From Rhodoferax sp. (GTDB taxonomy: Bacteria > Pseudomonadota > Gammaproteobacteria > Burkholderiales > Burkholderiaceae_C): a stretch of 64,000 nucleotides of DNA. The stretch covers positions 29,699-93,698 of the forward strand of contig PKWM01000012.1 of assembly GCA_003133245.1 (NCBI GenBank), read 5' to 3'. Numbering within the stretch: position 1 is the stretch's first letter; every line of letters begins with the position of its first letter. Under the pieces are notes generated by a model. That model ran no database searches. It was not told the origin of the DNA and was given only the letters and a program-made list of their open reading frames with translations. Position numbers and translations under genes: made by a program. Below are positions 54,980 through 64,000 of this stretch, one piece after another.

Positions 54980-55720
54980 ATGCTTTTAATTCCTGCCATT
55001 GATCTTAAAGACGGCCAGTGCGTTCGCCTCAAACAAGGCGACATGGACCAATCCACTATTTTCAGCGAAGAACCCGCCGTGATGGCCCGCAATTGGGTCG
55101 ATAAGGGCGCGCGCCGCCTGCACCTGGTGGACCTTAATGGTGCTTTTGCCGGGCATCCGAAAAACGAGTTGGCGATCAGCAAGATTCTCAAGGACGTGGG
55201 CAGTGAAGTCGACGTGCAGCTCGGCGGCGGTATCCGTGATCTTGACACCATCGAGCGCTATCTCGACGCGGGCTTGCGCTACGTCATCATCGGCACGGCC
55301 GCTATCAGGAACCCCGGTTTCCTGCAAGATGCCTGCACTGCGTTTGGCGGACATATCATCGTCGGCCTGGATGCGCGTGACGGCAAAGTGGCAACAGATG
55401 GCTGGAGCAAGCTCACGCGCCACGACGTGGTCGATCTGGGTAAGAAATTTGAAGACTTCGGGGTGGAGTCCATCATCTACACCGACATTGGCCGCGACGG
55501 CATGCTTAGCGGCATCAATGTCGAAGCCACCGTGCGCTTGGCTCAGGCTTTGACCATTCCTGTGATCGCCTCCGGCGGCCTCTCCGGCATGGCTGACATT
55601 GAAGCTCTGTGCGCCGTAGAAGACGAGGGCATTGAAGCCGTTATTTGCGGCCGCGCCATTTACAGCGGCGACCTTGATTTTGAAGCCGCGCAGGAGCGTG
55701 CCGACGAACTTAATGGTTGA
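54980..55720 (+). CDS. hisA: ProFAR isomerase (HisA)
   Basis: A 246-residue (beta/alpha)8 isomerase. Asp in [20 protein letters not shown] and the phosphate-binding LGGGIRD-type block ([16 protein letters not shown]), [15 protein letters not shown] and [10 protein letters not shown] are diagnostic. Starts at ATG 54980; followed 19 bases later by hisF. Confidence 0.96.
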   Translation: MLLIPAIDLKDGQCVRLKQGDMDQSTIFSEEPAVMARNWVDKGARRLHLVDLNGAFAGHPKNELAISKILKDVGSEVDVQLGGGIRDLDTIERYLDAGLRYVIIGTAAIRNPGFLQDACTAFGGHIIVGLDARDGKVATDGWSKLTRHDVVDLGKKFEDFGVESIIYTDIGRDGMLSGINVEATVRLAQALTIPVIASGGLSGMADIEALCAVEDEGIEAVICGRAIYSGDLDFEAAQERADELNG

Positions 55721-55739
55721 GTCACAAAAGGATTTTTGA

Positions 55740-56546
55740 GTGTTAGCCAAACGCATCATCCCCTGCCTTGACGTGACCGGTGGCCGCGTCGTCAAAGGTG
55801 TCAATTTTGTGGCGCTGCGCGATGCCGGTGACCCGGTGGAGGTCGCAGCGCGCTACAACGAGCAGGGTGCCGATGAGCTCACTTTTCTGGACATCACGGC
55901 CACCAGTGATGGGCGCGACCTGATTTTGCACATCATCGAAGCGGTGGCTTCTCAAGTATTCATCCCGCTGACCGTGGGTGGCGGCGTGCGCACGGTCGAT
56001 GATGTGCGCCGCCTGCTCAACGCTGGGGCCGACAAGACCAGTTTTAATTCAGCGGCCATTGCCAATCCGCAGGTGATTCGCGACGCCTCGGCCAAGTACG
56101 GTGCGCAGTGCATTGTGGTGGCGATCGATGCCAAGCGCCGATTGGCGGCAGATGTTGGCCGACTTGATGCCAACGGCCAGACCATCGGTGAGGGTTGGGA
56201 TGTCTATAGCCATGGCGGACGCAAAAATACTGGTCTGGATGCAGTGACTTGGGCTCGCCGGATGGTCGAGCTGGGAGCGGGCGAAATTCTGCTCACCAGC
56301 ATGGATCGCGACGGCACCAAGTCCGGTTTCGATTTGGCGCTGACACGCGCCGTGAGTGATGCGGTGAGCGTGCCGGTGATCGCCTCCGGCGGTGTTGGTA
56401 CGCTCGACCATCTGGCCGACGGTATTCAACTCGGGGGTGCCGACGCGGTGCTGGCCGCCAGCATTTTTCATTACGGCGAGTTCACCATCGCGCAAGCCAA
56501 GGCGCACCTGGCCGAGCGCGGCATTCCTGTCAGAATCACCTCATGA
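55740..56546 (+). CDS. hisF: Imidazole glycerol phosphate synthase, cyclase subunit
   Basis: A 268-residue (beta/alpha)8 cyclase. Start [20 protein letters not shown] with catalytic Asp; [20 protein letters not shown] and [13 protein letters not shown] with the second Asp; [14 protein letters not shown] binds phosphate. GTG 55740 has AAGGA 8 bases upstream. Its stop overlaps the hisI ATG by 4 bases. Confidence 0.96.
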   Translation: MLAKRIIPCLDVTGGRVVKGVNFVALRDAGDPVEVAARYNEQGADELTFLDITATSDGRDLILHIIEAVASQVFIPLTVGGGVRTVDDVRRLLNAGADKTSFNSAAIANPQVIRDASAKYGAQCIVVAIDAKRRLAADVGRLDANGQTIGEGWDVYSHGGRKNTGLDAVTWARRMVELGAGEILLTSMDRDGTKSGFDLALTRAVSDAVSVPVIASGGVGTLDHLADGIQLGGADAVLAASIFHYGEFTIAQAKAHLAERGIPVRITS

Positions 56547-56932
56547 ACTGGCTTGATGAAATCAAATGGGATAGCCAAGGCCTGATCCCGGCGATTGCCC
56601 AGGAGCAGGGCACGGGCGACGTGCTGATGCTGGCCTGGATGAACCGCGAAGCGCTGAAAAAAACCGCTGAACTGGGCCGTGCCGTCTATTTCAGTCGTTC
56701 GCGGGACAAGCTGTGGATCAAGGGTGAAGAATCGGGCCATGTGCAAACCGTGCATGAAATCCGCGTCGATTGTGACAAGGATGTGATTCTGCTCAAGGTC
56801 ACGCAAGCCGGCCACAGCCCCGGGATTGCCTGCCATACCGGGCGGCACAGTTGTTTTTTCAGCGTGTATGAAAATGGAGGCTGGAAAGTCGTCGATCCGG
56901 TCTTGAAAGACCCGCAAACCATCTATAAATAA
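56543..56932 (+). CDS. hisI: Phosphoribosyl-AMP cyclohydrolase
   Basis: A 129-residue Zn enzyme in monofunctional form. [33 protein letters not shown] and the metal-binding Cys/Asp set in DCDKD and [10 protein letters not shown] are present. It overlaps hisF by 4 bases. hisE follows as a separate gene. Confidence 0.95.
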   Translation: MNWLDEIKWDSQGLIPAIAQEQGTGDVLMLAWMNREALKKTAELGRAVYFSRSRDKLWIKGEESGHVQTVHEIRVDCDKDVILLKVTQAGHSPGIACHTGRHSCFFSVYENGGWKVVDPVLKDPQTIYK

Positions 56933-56938
56933 GTGCCC

Positions 56939-57319
56939 ATGACTTCAAGCATTTCATCTTCTGATTCACTCGCTGCGCTGGCACAAGTGATTGAAAGCCG
57001 CTTGCCGGCACGGGGTGGCGACCCGGAGCAAAGCTATGTGGCGCGTCTGTTGCGGCAGGGCCCGGATGCCTTCCTGAAAAAGATCGGCGAGGAAGCCACA
57101 GAAGTGGTGATGGCGGCCAAGGATGCTGACCATGGGGGCGATAAGAGCAGGGTAGTCTTGGAAGTCGCCGACCTCTGGTTTCACTGCATGATTGCCCTGG
57201 CACACTACGGCCTTACGCCCGCCGACGTGGTGGCCGAGCTCGATCGTCGTGCCGGTACCAGCGGAATCGAAGAAAAAGCCCTGCGCAAGGTGCTGGCGCG
57301 CGAAGGAGCGAGCCAATGA
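56939..57319 (+). CDS. hisE: Phosphoribosyl-ATP pyrophosphatase
   Basis: A 126-residue all-alpha MazG-like pyrophosphatase. The motif [16 protein letters not shown] with E-x-x-E and [16 protein letters not shown] with the second acidic pair are diagnostic. ATG 56939 is taken; a GTG at 56933 next to the hisI stop is possible. No ribosome site is evident, so coupling to hisI is likely. Its stop overlaps the next gene by 4 bases. Confidence 0.94.
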   Translation: MTSSISSSDSLAALAQVIESRLPARGGDPEQSYVARLLRQGPDAFLKKIGEEATEVVMAAKDADHGGDKSRVVLEVADLWFHCMIALAHYGLTPADVVAELDRRAGTSGIEEKALRKVLAREGASQ

Positions 57320-57732
57320 CCCAGGATTTTTCCATGCCGACCAATGACCCCGGGCTGGATCAGGCCAACTTGCAAAAGTTGCAGTCGCTCAATACCGTGG
57401 GCACCATCAGCTACATCCTGCATTTGATCGTGGCCATTGGTGCCTTGATTCCGGGCGGCCAGTTTGGCCCGGTGCTGCTGCTGGCGGCATTGATCATTGA
57501 CATGGTCAAGCGAGCCGATGCCCAGGGTACCTGGCAGGCTTCGCACTTTCGCTGGCGCATCCGCACCGTCATCATTGCTGCGCTGCTTTACGTTGTGACG
57601 GCCCCGCTGTGGTTCCTGTTCATCGTGCCCGGCTGGATTGCCTGGCTGGTGATCTCAATCTGGTTTCTTTACCGTATCGTGACGGGGATGGTGCGCATGA
57701 ACAAGGGTTTGCCGATGGAGTTCCCAGCATGA
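57316..57732 (+). CDS. Small membrane protein of DUF4870-like type
   Basis: A 138-residue protein with about three to four helices ([74 protein letters not shown]). The layout and the GTW...HFRWRIRT block resemble the DUF4870/TIM-like small membrane proteins found in the his operon of many beta-proteobacteria. Function unknown. Overlaps hisE and the HIT gene by 4 bases each, so it is co-translated with them. Confidence 0.7.
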   Translation: MTQDFSMPTNDPGLDQANLQKLQSLNTVGTISYILHLIVAIGALIPGGQFGPVLLLAALIIDMVKRADAQGTWQASHFRWRIRTVIIAALLYVVTAPLWFLFIVPGWIAWLVISIWFLYRIVTGMVRMNKGLPMEFPA

Positions 57733-58103
57733 AAGAGTCAATCGTTCAAAGCGATCGGGATTGTCTGTTTTGCAAAATTGTAGCGGGGCAAATACCCGCC
57801 AAGGTGGTCTATCAGGATGATGAAATTTTTGTCTTTAATGACATCCACCCGTGGGCACCGGTTCACTTTTTGATGGTTCCAAAGTTGCATATTGCCTCGA
57901 TGGCGCAGCTCGGAGCCGAGCACGCCGGGCTGTTTGGGCGCATGATGGTGCTGGCGCCGCAACTGGCCTTGCAAGAAGGCTGCAATCCATACCCGGCGGG
58001 TGGTTTTCGGATTCTGATCAACACCGGTGCCGAAGGACGCCAGGATGTGCAACACTTGCACATTCACGTGATCGGTGGCCCCCGGCCCTGGTTGAAGGGT
58101 TAG
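57729..58103 (+). CDS. hinT: HIT-family hydrolase (HinT type)
   Basis: A 124-residue HIT protein, a purine nucleoside phosphoramidase of the HinT branch. The catalytic triad is HLHIHV in QDVQHLHIHVIGG; CLFCKIVAGQIPAKVVYQDD is the family N-terminus. ATG 57729 overlaps the preceding stop; an in-frame extension upstream is not needed. It sits in the his-tat cluster, a conserved place in beta-proteobacteria. Confidence 0.92.
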   Translation: MKESIVQSDRDCLFCKIVAGQIPAKVVYQDDEIFVFNDIHPWAPVHFLMVPKLHIASMAQLGAEHAGLFGRMMVLAPQLALQEGCNPYPAGGFRILINTGAEGRQDVQHLHIHVIGGPRPWLKG

Positions 58104-58154
58104 CATTTAAACGCGGCGCCGATTAGAATCAGCGCCATTCGCTAGGAGAAACTC

Positions 58155-58397
58155 ATGGGACTTTCGACAACACACCTGCTCATATTTTTGATTATCATCA
58201 TCGTTATCTTTGGCACCAAAAAGCTGCGTAATATCGGCTCAGACCTGGGTGGCGCGGTCAAAGGCTTCAAGGATGGCATGAGAGATGGGGCTGTTGACAA
58301 ACCGGCTGATGCGCCTGCTCCTGCGACGCAGCAGGTGGCACAAAGCACTCCAGCCGCCAAAGAAACCATTGACGTTGAAGCCAAGACCAAGGCCTGA
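58155..58397 (+). CDS. tatA: Sec-independent translocase protein TatA
   Basis: An 80-residue Tat component: membrane helix [17 protein letters not shown] followed by the amphipathic helix [18 protein letters not shown] and an acidic/Ala-rich tail. The [14 protein letters not shown] hinge is typical. Together with TatB and TatC it exports folded proteins such as MsrP (15997). AGGAG before ATG 58155 (58144-58148). Confidence 0.95.
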   Translation: MGLSTTHLLIFLIIIIVIFGTKKLRNIGSDLGGAVKGFKDGMRDGAVDKPADAPAPATQQVAQSTPAAKETIDVEAKTKA

Positions 58398-58409
58398 GGA
58401 CGGTTTCAA

Positions 58410-58895
58410 TTGATTGATATCGGGGTCACAAAACTGGTCATTATTGGCGGCATTGCGCTGGTGGTGATCGGGCCGGAAAAGCTGCCGAGTCTGGCCAAAA
58501 CCATCGGCACCCTGCTCGGGCGTGCACGGCGCTACGTTGCAGATGTCAAAGACGAAGTCAATCGCTCCATAGATCTCGACGAATTGAGGAAAATGAAAGA
58601 CACGGTTGAAAGTGCCGCGCGTGATGTGAGCAGTGCAGCACGCGATGTTGAAAATAAGCTACAGACGAGTGCCAGCGACTTCGAGAAAACCTGGGCCGCG
58701 AAGACCGCTGCGGCGTCTGATGTGCAAGCCGTTGACCCTCTTGTCAGTTTCCCAGAGTATCGGCAACCCCAAAAAAAATGGCGTGTCAAGCGGGGTGCAA
58801 CGCCAAACTGGTACAAAGCACGCACTGGCCTTCGCACCCATGTCTTGTCTGGGGCAGCCCGCGTAGCACGCTTTCGACCCACGCGGCTTAGCTAA
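58410..58895 (+). CDS. tatB: Sec-independent translocase protein TatB
   Basis: A 161-residue TatB: helix [20 protein letters not shown] with Glu after Pro ([13 protein letters not shown]), then a long amphipathic helix ([20 protein letters not shown]). It starts at TTG 58410, nine bases after GAGGA at 58396-58400, which decides the start. Overlaps the tatC ATG by one base. Confidence 0.94.
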   Translation: MIDIGVTKLVIIGGIALVVIGPEKLPSLAKTIGTLLGRARRYVADVKDEVNRSIDLDELRKMKDTVESAARDVSSAARDVENKLQTSASDFEKTWAAKTAAASDVQAVDPLVSFPEYRQPQKKWRVKRGATPNWYKARTGLRTHVLSGAARVARFRPTRLS

Positions 58896-59683
58896 TGACG
58901 GATCCTGTCAAACCAGAAGACGAACTCGCAGGTACTGAGCAGCCCTTCATCCAGCACCTGATTGAGCTGCGTGACCGTTTGTTGCGTTCGGTCTATGGCA
59001 TTGGGCTGGTGTTGGTCGTGCTGTTGTTCTACCCGGGCCCGTCGAAACTCTACGATTTGTTGGCGCTGCCGCTGGTCAAGACGCTGCCTGAAGGCGCCCG
59101 GATGATTGCGGTGGGTGTCGTGTCGCCGTTTCTGGTGCCGATCAAGGTGACGGTGCTGGCGGCCGTGGCTATGTCCTTGCCGTGGATCCTTTACCAAATT
59201 TGGGCTTTTGTGGCGCCGGGGCTGTACAAACACGAGAAAAGACTGGTGTTGCCGCTGGTGGCAGCGAGCACGGTTTTGTTTTACCTGGGCGCGGCTTTTT
59301 GCTACTTTGTTGTTTTTGGCCAAGCTTTCCCGGCGATCCAGCGAATGGCACCGATATCGGTGACGGTCAGCCCGGACATTGAGGCTTATCTTGACTTTGT
59401 CATCACCATGTTCATCGCTTTTGGTGTGGCGTTTGAAGTGCCGATTGCCGTGGTTATTCTGGCCCGTATGGGGGTCGTCACGGTGGCCCAGCTCAAGTCG
59501 TTTCGGACTTATTTTGTTGTGGGCGCGGCCGGCGTTGCGGGTCTGGTGACGCCGCCCGATCCGGTTTCCATGGTGGCTTTGTTACTACCGATGGTGCTGC
59601 TCTATGAAGTTGGCATCTGGTCAGCGCAAATTTTCATCAAACATACCCAAGCGCCCGATGAAGAAGCAGCAGAAAAAACTTAG
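58895..59683 (+). CDS. tatC: Sec-independent translocase protein TatC
   Basis: A 262-residue TatC with six helices. The family blocks QPFIQHLIELRDRLLRSVYG (N-terminal signal-binding region with the Glu/Arg), LPWILYQIWAFVAPGLYKHE and GVAFEVPIAVVILARMGVV are clear. ATG 58895 overlaps tatB's stop. Ends 15 bases from the convergent protease gene; no terminator between. Confidence 0.96.
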   Translation: MTDPVKPEDELAGTEQPFIQHLIELRDRLLRSVYGIGLVLVVLLFYPGPSKLYDLLALPLVKTLPEGARMIAVGVVSPFLVPIKVTVLAAVAMSLPWILYQIWAFVAPGLYKHEKRLVLPLVAASTVLFYLGAAFCYFVVFGQAFPAIQRMAPISVTVSPDIEAYLDFVITMFIAFGVAFEVPIAVVILARMGVVTVAQLKSFRTYFVVGAAGVAGLVTPPDPVSMVALLLPMVLLYEVGIWSAQIFIKHTQAPDEEAAEKT

Positions 59684-59698
59684 GGTTGCAGAGCATCC

Positions 59699-60841
59699 TT
59701 AGGGGGCTGGCCTGCGCGGTTTGGGTCGCAGGCCGGGAGTCACATTAAGTTCAATTTTTTCATCCCGACGCAGCACACCGAATTTGACCGCCGTGCCGGG
59801 CTTGAGCGCCGCCACGCTGGAGAGTAATTCAGACACATTCGCCACCGACTTGGTGCCAACCCGCACAATCACATCGCCCGGCTTGATGCCCGCTTGGGCG
59901 GCGGGAGCGTTTTGCAGCACACCGGTGATGATGACACCCGACTGGGCCTTGATGTCAAAAGTCTCTGCCAGTTCGGGCGACAAGTCATTGGGCTCGACGC
60001 CGATCCAGCCACGCTTGACCTGCCCGTCCTTGATAATACCTTCAAGCACCAGTTTGGCAGTGGCGACTGGAATGGCAAAACCAATGCCCATGCTGCCGCC
60101 CGAGCGCGAATAAATGGCGCTGTTGATGCCCAGCAGATTGCCGTTGGTGTCCACCAGTGCGCCACCCGAATTGCCGGGATTGATGGCAGCGTCGGTCTGG
60201 ATGAAATTTTCGAACGTGTTGATACCGAGCTGGTTGCGCCCGAGCGCGCTGACGATGCCGCCGGTGACGGTTTGCCCGACGCCAAAGGGATTGCCGATGG
60301 CCAGTACCTGGTCACCCACCTGGATCGCATCAGAGTTGCCCAAGACGATGACGGGCAAGCGTTCCAGATCAATTTTCAGCACGGCAAGATCGGAGTCCGG
60401 GTCGGTGCCAATCACTTTGGCGCGTGCGTGACGGCTGTCGTTGAGGATGACCTCAATTTCATCGGCATTCTCGACCACGTGGTTGTTGGTCAGGATGTAG
60501 CCGCTGGCGCTCACAATGACGCCGCTGCCGAGGCCGACCTGCGGTTCATTGCTTTGCTCACCAAAAAAGAATTTAAACCAGGGGTCGTTGCTGCGCGGGT
60601 CATTCTTGACCGCCTTGCTGGTGTTGATGCTGACCACCGCCGCCGATGATTTTTTTGCTGCGAGTCTGAAACTACCCGGCGGCACTTCGACGCTGTTGGC
60701 GGCGGGTGCTTCCAGCAGGGCCACCGCACCAGTTTGCGACATGCGACTTCCCAGCCAATCGGGCTTGAGCACGGCCACTACAAAATATGCTGCCAGCAGC
60801 ACGGTGACGGTTTGGGAAAACAACAGCCAAAAACGTTTCAT
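59699..60841 (-). CDS. DegS/DegQ-like periplasmic serine protease, single PDZ
   Basis: A 380-residue HtrA protein anchored by an N-terminal helix (WLLFSQTVTVLLAAYFVVAV) without a cleavage site, as in DegS. Triad: His121 in LTNNHVV, Asp151 in DSDLAVLKI, Ser225 in NPGNSGGAL; one PDZ domain (about 265-365, PAAQAGIKPGDVIVRVGTKS). One PDZ plus anchor fits the DegS-type/AlgW regulators of envelope stress, while the beta-proteobacterial copy next to tatC is often annotated DegQ or HtrA; the sequence cannot settle it. ATG 60841 is chosen; an upstream ATG 60868 lacks support. It is the second HtrA protein of the window (first at 3940). Confidence 0.9.
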   Translation of the reverse strand: MKRFWLLFSQTVTVLLAAYFVVAVLKPDWLGSRMSQTGAVALLEAPAANSVEVPPGSFRLAAKKSSAAVVSINTSKAVKNDPRSNDPWFKFFFGEQSNEPQVGLGSGVIVSASGYILTNNHVVENADEIEVILNDSRHARAKVIGTDPDSDLAVLKIDLERLPVIVLGNSDAIQVGDQVLAIGNPFGVGQTVTGGIVSALGRNQLGINTFENFIQTDAAINPGNSGGALVDTNGNLLGINSAIYSRSGGSMGIGFAIPVATAKLVLEGIIKDGQVKRGWIGVEPNDLSPELAETFDIKAQSGVIITGVLQNAPAAQAGIKPGDVIVRVGTKSVANVSELLSSVAALKPGTAVKFGVLRRDEKIELNVTPGLRPKPRRPAP

Positions 60842-60987
60842 AAAGAATAATGGGTGTGGGCACTTCAATAAATGGGTGATTCGGGAACGGATGCTTGAGC
60901 GAGTTCAAATTGTAGGCGCAGAGCATTCCAAGACTGTGTTGGTGGGTTTGAAGAAACGATATCATTACGTTGCAAGCAGGATTTAAA

Positions 60988-62085
60988 ATGAAAAAACCCA
61001 TTGCCATCACCCTCGGCGACCCGGCTGGCATCGGAGCCGAAATCATCGCCAAGGCGTATCTGCTTGCGCCCGAGTTGACCAAAGGCTGCTTTGTGGTGGG
61101 CGATGTGGCGACCCTGCGACGGGCGGTTCAGGTGGTCAGCGCAGGGAAAATCCCGCTGCCGGTGGCGTTGATCGAGACGCCGGCCGAGGCGCTCAATATG
61201 CCACCGCGCTGCCTGCCCGTGTTGCAAGTTGGTGCGATTGCAGAGCCGCCAGCGTTTGGCTGCCTGAGCGCCAGCGCTGGCAGACTGGCGGCCGAGTGCG
61301 TGGTCTGGGCCGCGCAGAGCTGTTTGCGCGGTGACGTTGCGGCAATGGTGACTGCACCGCTCAACAAGGAAGCGCTGGCGCTGGCCGGTGCGCCGCATTC
61401 AAACTATCCGGGGCACACTGAAATGTTGCAAGCGCTGGCGGCTGCACATAGCGGCAAGTCGCTCTCTGAAATGCCAGTGCGCATGATGCTGGCCAATGAC
61501 GAACTGCGCGTTGTGCTGGTGAGTATTCATGTCTCTTTGCGTGAAGCGATTGCGGCGGTGACTTTTGACAACGTGTTGCAGACGCTGCGAATCACGCATG
61601 ACTCGCTCAGCGCCATACTGGGCCACGCACCTCGTATCGGCGTGGCCGGTTTGAATCCACATGCAGGCGAGGGCGGTCTGTTTGGCCGCGAAGAAATTGA
61701 CATCATTGCCCCTGCCATCGCAGCAGCACGCTTGCAAGGCTTGCAAGTGAACGGCCCTTTTGCCCCCGACACGGTGTTTATGCGCGCCCGCAGCCAATCT
61801 GATCAGCTGGGTGAATTTGATGCTGTCGTGGCGATGTACCACGACCAGGGCTTGATTCCGGTGAAATATCTGGGCGTGGAACAAGGTGTGAATGTCACGC
61901 TTGGCCTACCGCTGGTGCGTACCAGCCCGGATCACGGCACCGCGTTTGATATTGCTGGCAGCGCTCAAGCCGACGCTTCCAGTCTGCTTGCTGCAATTCG
62001 CATGGCGCGACGCCTGTGCCGCTCGGCCAGCGCTGACTTTGACCGGTCAGTTACAATTACCAACCGACCAGACCCCCTCTCATAG
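60988..62085 (+). CDS. pdxA: 4-hydroxythreonine-4-phosphate dehydrogenase
   Basis: A 365-residue NAD-dependent enzyme of vitamin B6 synthesis. ITLGDPAGIGAEIIAKAYLL is the family start; metal ligands are in NYPGHTEML, GLNPHAGEGGLFG and MYHDQGLIPVKYL, then TSPDHGTAFDIAG. AGCAGGA before ATG 60988 sets it; an in-frame ATG at 60970 is less likely. Slightly longer than the E. coli enzyme at the C-terminus. Divergent from the protease gene, with about 146 bases between. Confidence 0.95.
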   Translation: MKKPIAITLGDPAGIGAEIIAKAYLLAPELTKGCFVVGDVATLRRAVQVVSAGKIPLPVALIETPAEALNMPPRCLPVLQVGAIAEPPAFGCLSASAGRLAAECVVWAAQSCLRGDVAAMVTAPLNKEALALAGAPHSNYPGHTEMLQALAAAHSGKSLSEMPVRMMLANDELRVVLVSIHVSLREAIAAVTFDNVLQTLRITHDSLSAILGHAPRIGVAGLNPHAGEGGLFGREEIDIIAPAIAAARLQGLQVNGPFAPDTVFMRARSQSDQLGEFDAVVAMYHDQGLIPVKYLGVEQGVNVTLGLPLVRTSPDHGTAFDIAGSAQADASSLLAAIRMARRLCRSASADFDRSVTITNRPDPLS

Positions 62086-62150
62086 CGTCATTTTCCAGAG
62101 CGGGGTTGCCTGCGACACCTCGTTTTTTTTGTTATTTAGGAGTTCACATC

Positions 62151-62762
62151 ATGATGGTGTTGTATTCAGGTACGACCTGCCCGTTTTCCCACCGTTGCCG
62201 TTTTGTCCTGTTTGAAAAAGGCATGGACTTCGAGATTCGCGACGTCGATTTGTACAACAAGCCCGAAGATATCAACGTGATGAACCCCTACGGCCAAGTG
62301 CCGATTCTGGTTGAGCGCGATCTGATTTTGTACGAGTCGAACATCATCAATGAATACATTGATGAACGATTCCCGCATCCACAGTTGATGCCGGGTGATC
62401 CGGTTGATCGGGCTCGTGTGCGCTTGTTTTTACTCAATTTTGAGAAAGAGCTGTTTGTCCACGTCAGCACACTGGAATCCCACGCCGCCAAGAATAACGA
62501 GAAGGCGTTGGAAAAAGCCCGCGCTCATATTCGCGACCGATTGACGCAATTGGCACCGGTTTTTCTGAAGAACAAATACATGCTGGGTGATGGCTTCTCG
62601 ATGCTCGACGTAGCTATTGCTCCTTTGCTCTGGCGACTCGATTACTATGGCATTGATCTCAGCAAAAATGCAGGTCCATTGCTCAAATATGCAGAGCGCA
62701 TTTTCTCGCGTCCGGCGTATATTGAAGCGCTCACCCCTTCTGAAAAAGTGATGCGTAAATAA
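62151..62762 (+). CDS. sspA: Stringent starvation protein A (GST-like)
   Basis: A 203-residue glutathione-S-transferase-fold protein that binds RNA polymerase and alters sigma-70 use under stress. MMVLYSGTTCPFSHRCRFVL, NPYGQVPILVERDLILYESN and EYIDERFPHPQLMPGDPVDR are the SspA landmarks. ATTTAGGAG at 62134-62142 sets ATG 62151; an ATG 45 bases upstream has no such site. Followed by sspB, as in most proteobacteria. Confidence 0.95.
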   Translation: MMVLYSGTTCPFSHRCRFVLFEKGMDFEIRDVDLYNKPEDINVMNPYGQVPILVERDLILYESNIINEYIDERFPHPQLMPGDPVDRARVRLFLLNFEKELFVHVSTLESHAAKNNEKALEKARAHIRDRLTQLAPVFLKNKYMLGDGFSMLDVAIAPLLWRLDYYGIDLSKNAGPLLKYAERIFSRPAYIEALTPSEKVMRK

Positions 62763-62779
62763 AAGCGTTGGACCAGACC

Positions 62780-63319
62780 ATGATTAACGCGCCCAACGCC
62801 AATGTTATGCGTCCCTACTTGATCCGGGCCTTGCACGAGTGGTGCATCGACAATAGCCTTACGCCTTATATTGTCGTGATTGTGAACGACAACGTGCAGG
62901 TGCCACGCGAATATGTCAAGGACGGTCAAATTGTTCTGAATCTCAGCTTCGACGCCACCAGTTCACTGCAACTGGGCAACGACTACATTGAATTCAAAGC
63001 CCGTTTTGCTGGCGCTGCGCGCCAGATCATGGTGCCGGTTGATCAGGTCAGCGCCATTTACGCCAAGGAAAATGGGCAGGGCCTGGTTTTCCCCCTGGCA
63101 CCCCCCAAAGAGGCCGGGGCGGTTGCATTGGCCTCGAAAACTTTATCGGCTGTACCAGGCAGCGCCAGTGCCTCTGACCGGAGCGAAGAGGCTGGAACCA
63201 AACTGGCGCCGTTGACGAGCGTTGCCATCGATCGGCGAAGCGACGAAGCGAGCGATCAACCCGAGCCACCACGACCCTCGATCAAAGGTCCGAGGCCAGC
63301 CCTGAAACGGGTGAAATAA
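62780..63319 (+). CDS. sspB: ClpXP protease specificity-enhancing factor SspB
   Basis: A 179-residue adaptor that delivers ssrA-tagged proteins to ClpXP. MRPYLIRALHEWCIDNSLTP and VPVDQVSAIYAKENGQGLVF match SspB; the long Ala/Ser/Pro/Glu-rich tail ends in a basic stretch carrying the ClpX-binding motif region (PRPALKRVK). ATG 62780 is favoured; TTG 62768 is possible. 17 bases after sspA. Confidence 0.94.
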   Translation: MINAPNANVMRPYLIRALHEWCIDNSLTPYIVVIVNDNVQVPREYVKDGQIVLNLSFDATSSLQLGNDYIEFKARFAGAARQIMVPVDQVSAIYAKENGQGLVFPLAPPKEAGAVALASKTLSAVPGSASASDRSEEAGTKLAPLTSVAIDRRSDEASDQPEPPRPSIKGPRPALKRVK

Positions 63320-63370
63320 TACAGCGTCGGCGGCTGGAATTCTTGCTCAGTCCAGTAAAATGCAAACCGT

Positions 63371-63446
63371 GCCGATTTAGCTCAGTTGGTAGAGCAACCG
63401 CCTTGTAAGCGGTAGGTCAACAGTTCGAATCCGTTAATCGGCACCA
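63371..63446 (+). tRNA. tRNA-Thr (anticodon TGT)
   Basis: A complete 76-base cloverleaf: acceptor GCCGATT/AATCGGC, D arm AGCTCAGTTGGTAGAGC, anticodon stem ACCGC/GCGGT with loop CTTGTAA giving anticodon TGT, and T arm with GTTCGAATC. It ends in an encoded CCA (63444-63446). A TAAAAT at 63355-63360 is a possible -10 element upstream. Confidence 0.97.
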
Positions 63447-63516
63447 CTTCAGTTTTCTGGTAAACTTTGTGCACCATCCCTTCGCGGTGTCGTTAAGTTG
63501 GCTCAGGCTTAGGGCG

Positions 63517-63542
63517 AAAAGGCCACCGTTAGGTGGCCTTTT
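63517..63542 (+). terminator. Intrinsic terminator after tRNA-Thr
   Basis: AAAAGGCCACC, loop GTTA, GGTGGCCTTTT: an 11-bp perfect stem ending in a T-run on the plus strand. It fits termination of the tRNA-Thr transcript about 70 bases downstream, and the A-run on the other arm would work in the opposite sense as well. Confidence 0.8.
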
Positions 63543-63559
63543 CAATTTGGGTTCGAACT

Positions 63560-64000
63560 GTGCCAAGAAAAACCATCATTTACATCGACGGCTACAACCT
63601 CTACTACTCGCGTCTTAAAAATACGCCGTACAAGTGGCTCGACATCGTAGAGCTGTTTCGTGATCAGATTTTGAAGGCGCAAGATCCGGACGCTGAGGTG
63701 GTTGCCGTCAAATACTTCACCGCGCCTGTGAAGGCTAGCTACGCTCGCCATGGCACCACATCAGAGCAGGCCCAGACGCAATACCTGCGTGCCCTGCAAG
63801 CCAAATACGACTTCATCGAGGTGATCAACGGTTTTCACATTTTTGAGCCGACAAGGTTGCCGACATTTGTCAAGGATGTGCCAGCGAGCAAGGACAATTT
63901 GTCCTCAGTCTGGATGATTGAGGAAAAGCAAACGGATGAAAACCTGTCATTGCAGGTTTATCGCGATGCCATCAAAGGCCACTGGTTGGCGACAATTACC
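63560..64000 (+). CDS. NYN-domain (LabA/DUF88) ribonuclease-like protein, 5' part
   Basis: Incomplete at the window end: 147 residues of an open frame from GTG 63560. The start MPRKTIIYIDGYNLYYSRLK holds the first NYN acidic residue and the YIDGxNLYY signature; EEKQTDENLSLQVYRDAIKG near residue 122-141 is the second conserved acidic block (EKxTDVxLxxxxxxDA). NYN proteins are PIN-like nucleases acting on RNA. Alone after tRNA-Thr and its terminator; partners and C-terminus are not visible. Confidence 0.85.
   Translation, partial: MPRKTIIYIDGYNLYYSRLKNTPYKWLDIVELFRDQILKAQDPDAEVVAVKYFTAPVKASYARHGTTSEQAQTQYLRALQAKYDFIEVINGFHIFEPTRLPTFVKDVPASKDNLSSVWMIEEKQTDENLSLQVYRDAIKGHWLATIT

Overview
The window reads as a chromosomal segment of a betaproteobacterium, most likely Burkholderiales close to Comamonadaceae (Rhodoferax/Polaromonas type). 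This rests on GC-rich coding with consistent codon use and on familiar gene blocks: msrPQ, lysA-lptM against cyaY, mrcA against pilMNOPQ-aroK-aroB-dgt, gltBD, mlaFEDACB-yadGH-like-ibaG-murA-hisGD, hisCBHAFIE-HIT-tatABC and sspAB. HisG is the short form that needs HisZ, as in other Burkholderiales. The species is an inference; nothing in the window names it.

Layout. 1-5430: a frameshifted Nramp tail, a DHA2 MFS exporter, a hybrid-kinase remnant, an outer-membrane barrel protein, and a three-gene unit of two unknown proteins plus a periplasmic Do-like protease. 5430-9375: a nested inverted-repeat cluster, doxX-like gene, metK, and two LpxL/HtrB-type acyltransferases. 9376-14170: accessory region with three integron attC-like sites, four cassette-borne unknown genes on the minus strand, and an IS1182-type element inserted in an attC core; no integron integrase is present (a CALIN-type array). 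14171-33207: hydrolase, engB, msrPQ, lysA, lptM, cyaY, PBP1a, the type IV pilus assembly operon, an Ig-like lipoprotein, shikimate genes, dGTPase and a methyltransferase. 33202-34047: a REP-associated (RAYT) transposase unit with perfect 29-bp terminal inverted repeats. 34110-49569: glutamate synthase (gltB carries an in-frame REP-like insertion), the Mla lipid transport operon, an ABC-2 exporter, ibaG, murA, hisG and hisD. 49570-52334: an accessory island splitting the his genes: a paralogue of the 3005 gene, a CHRD protein, a second diverged copy of the hisD 3' end, a long palindrome, a deleted AAA/DUF4143 ATPase and a fused HEPN/MNT toxin-antitoxin remnant. 52335-64000: the rest of histidine biosynthesis, HIT protein, Tat translocase, a DegS/DegQ-like protease, pdxA, sspAB, tRNA-Thr and the start of a NYN-domain gene.

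The housekeeping genes are compactly arranged, with many 1-4 bp stop/start overlaps implying translational coupling. The most interesting material is mobile or repeat-derived: the integron array with the IS in its recombination site, the RAYT unit together with its apparent offspring inside gltB, a two-member unknown protein family (3005 and 49604), and the hisD-flanked island. I see no CRISPR array and no complete defence system.
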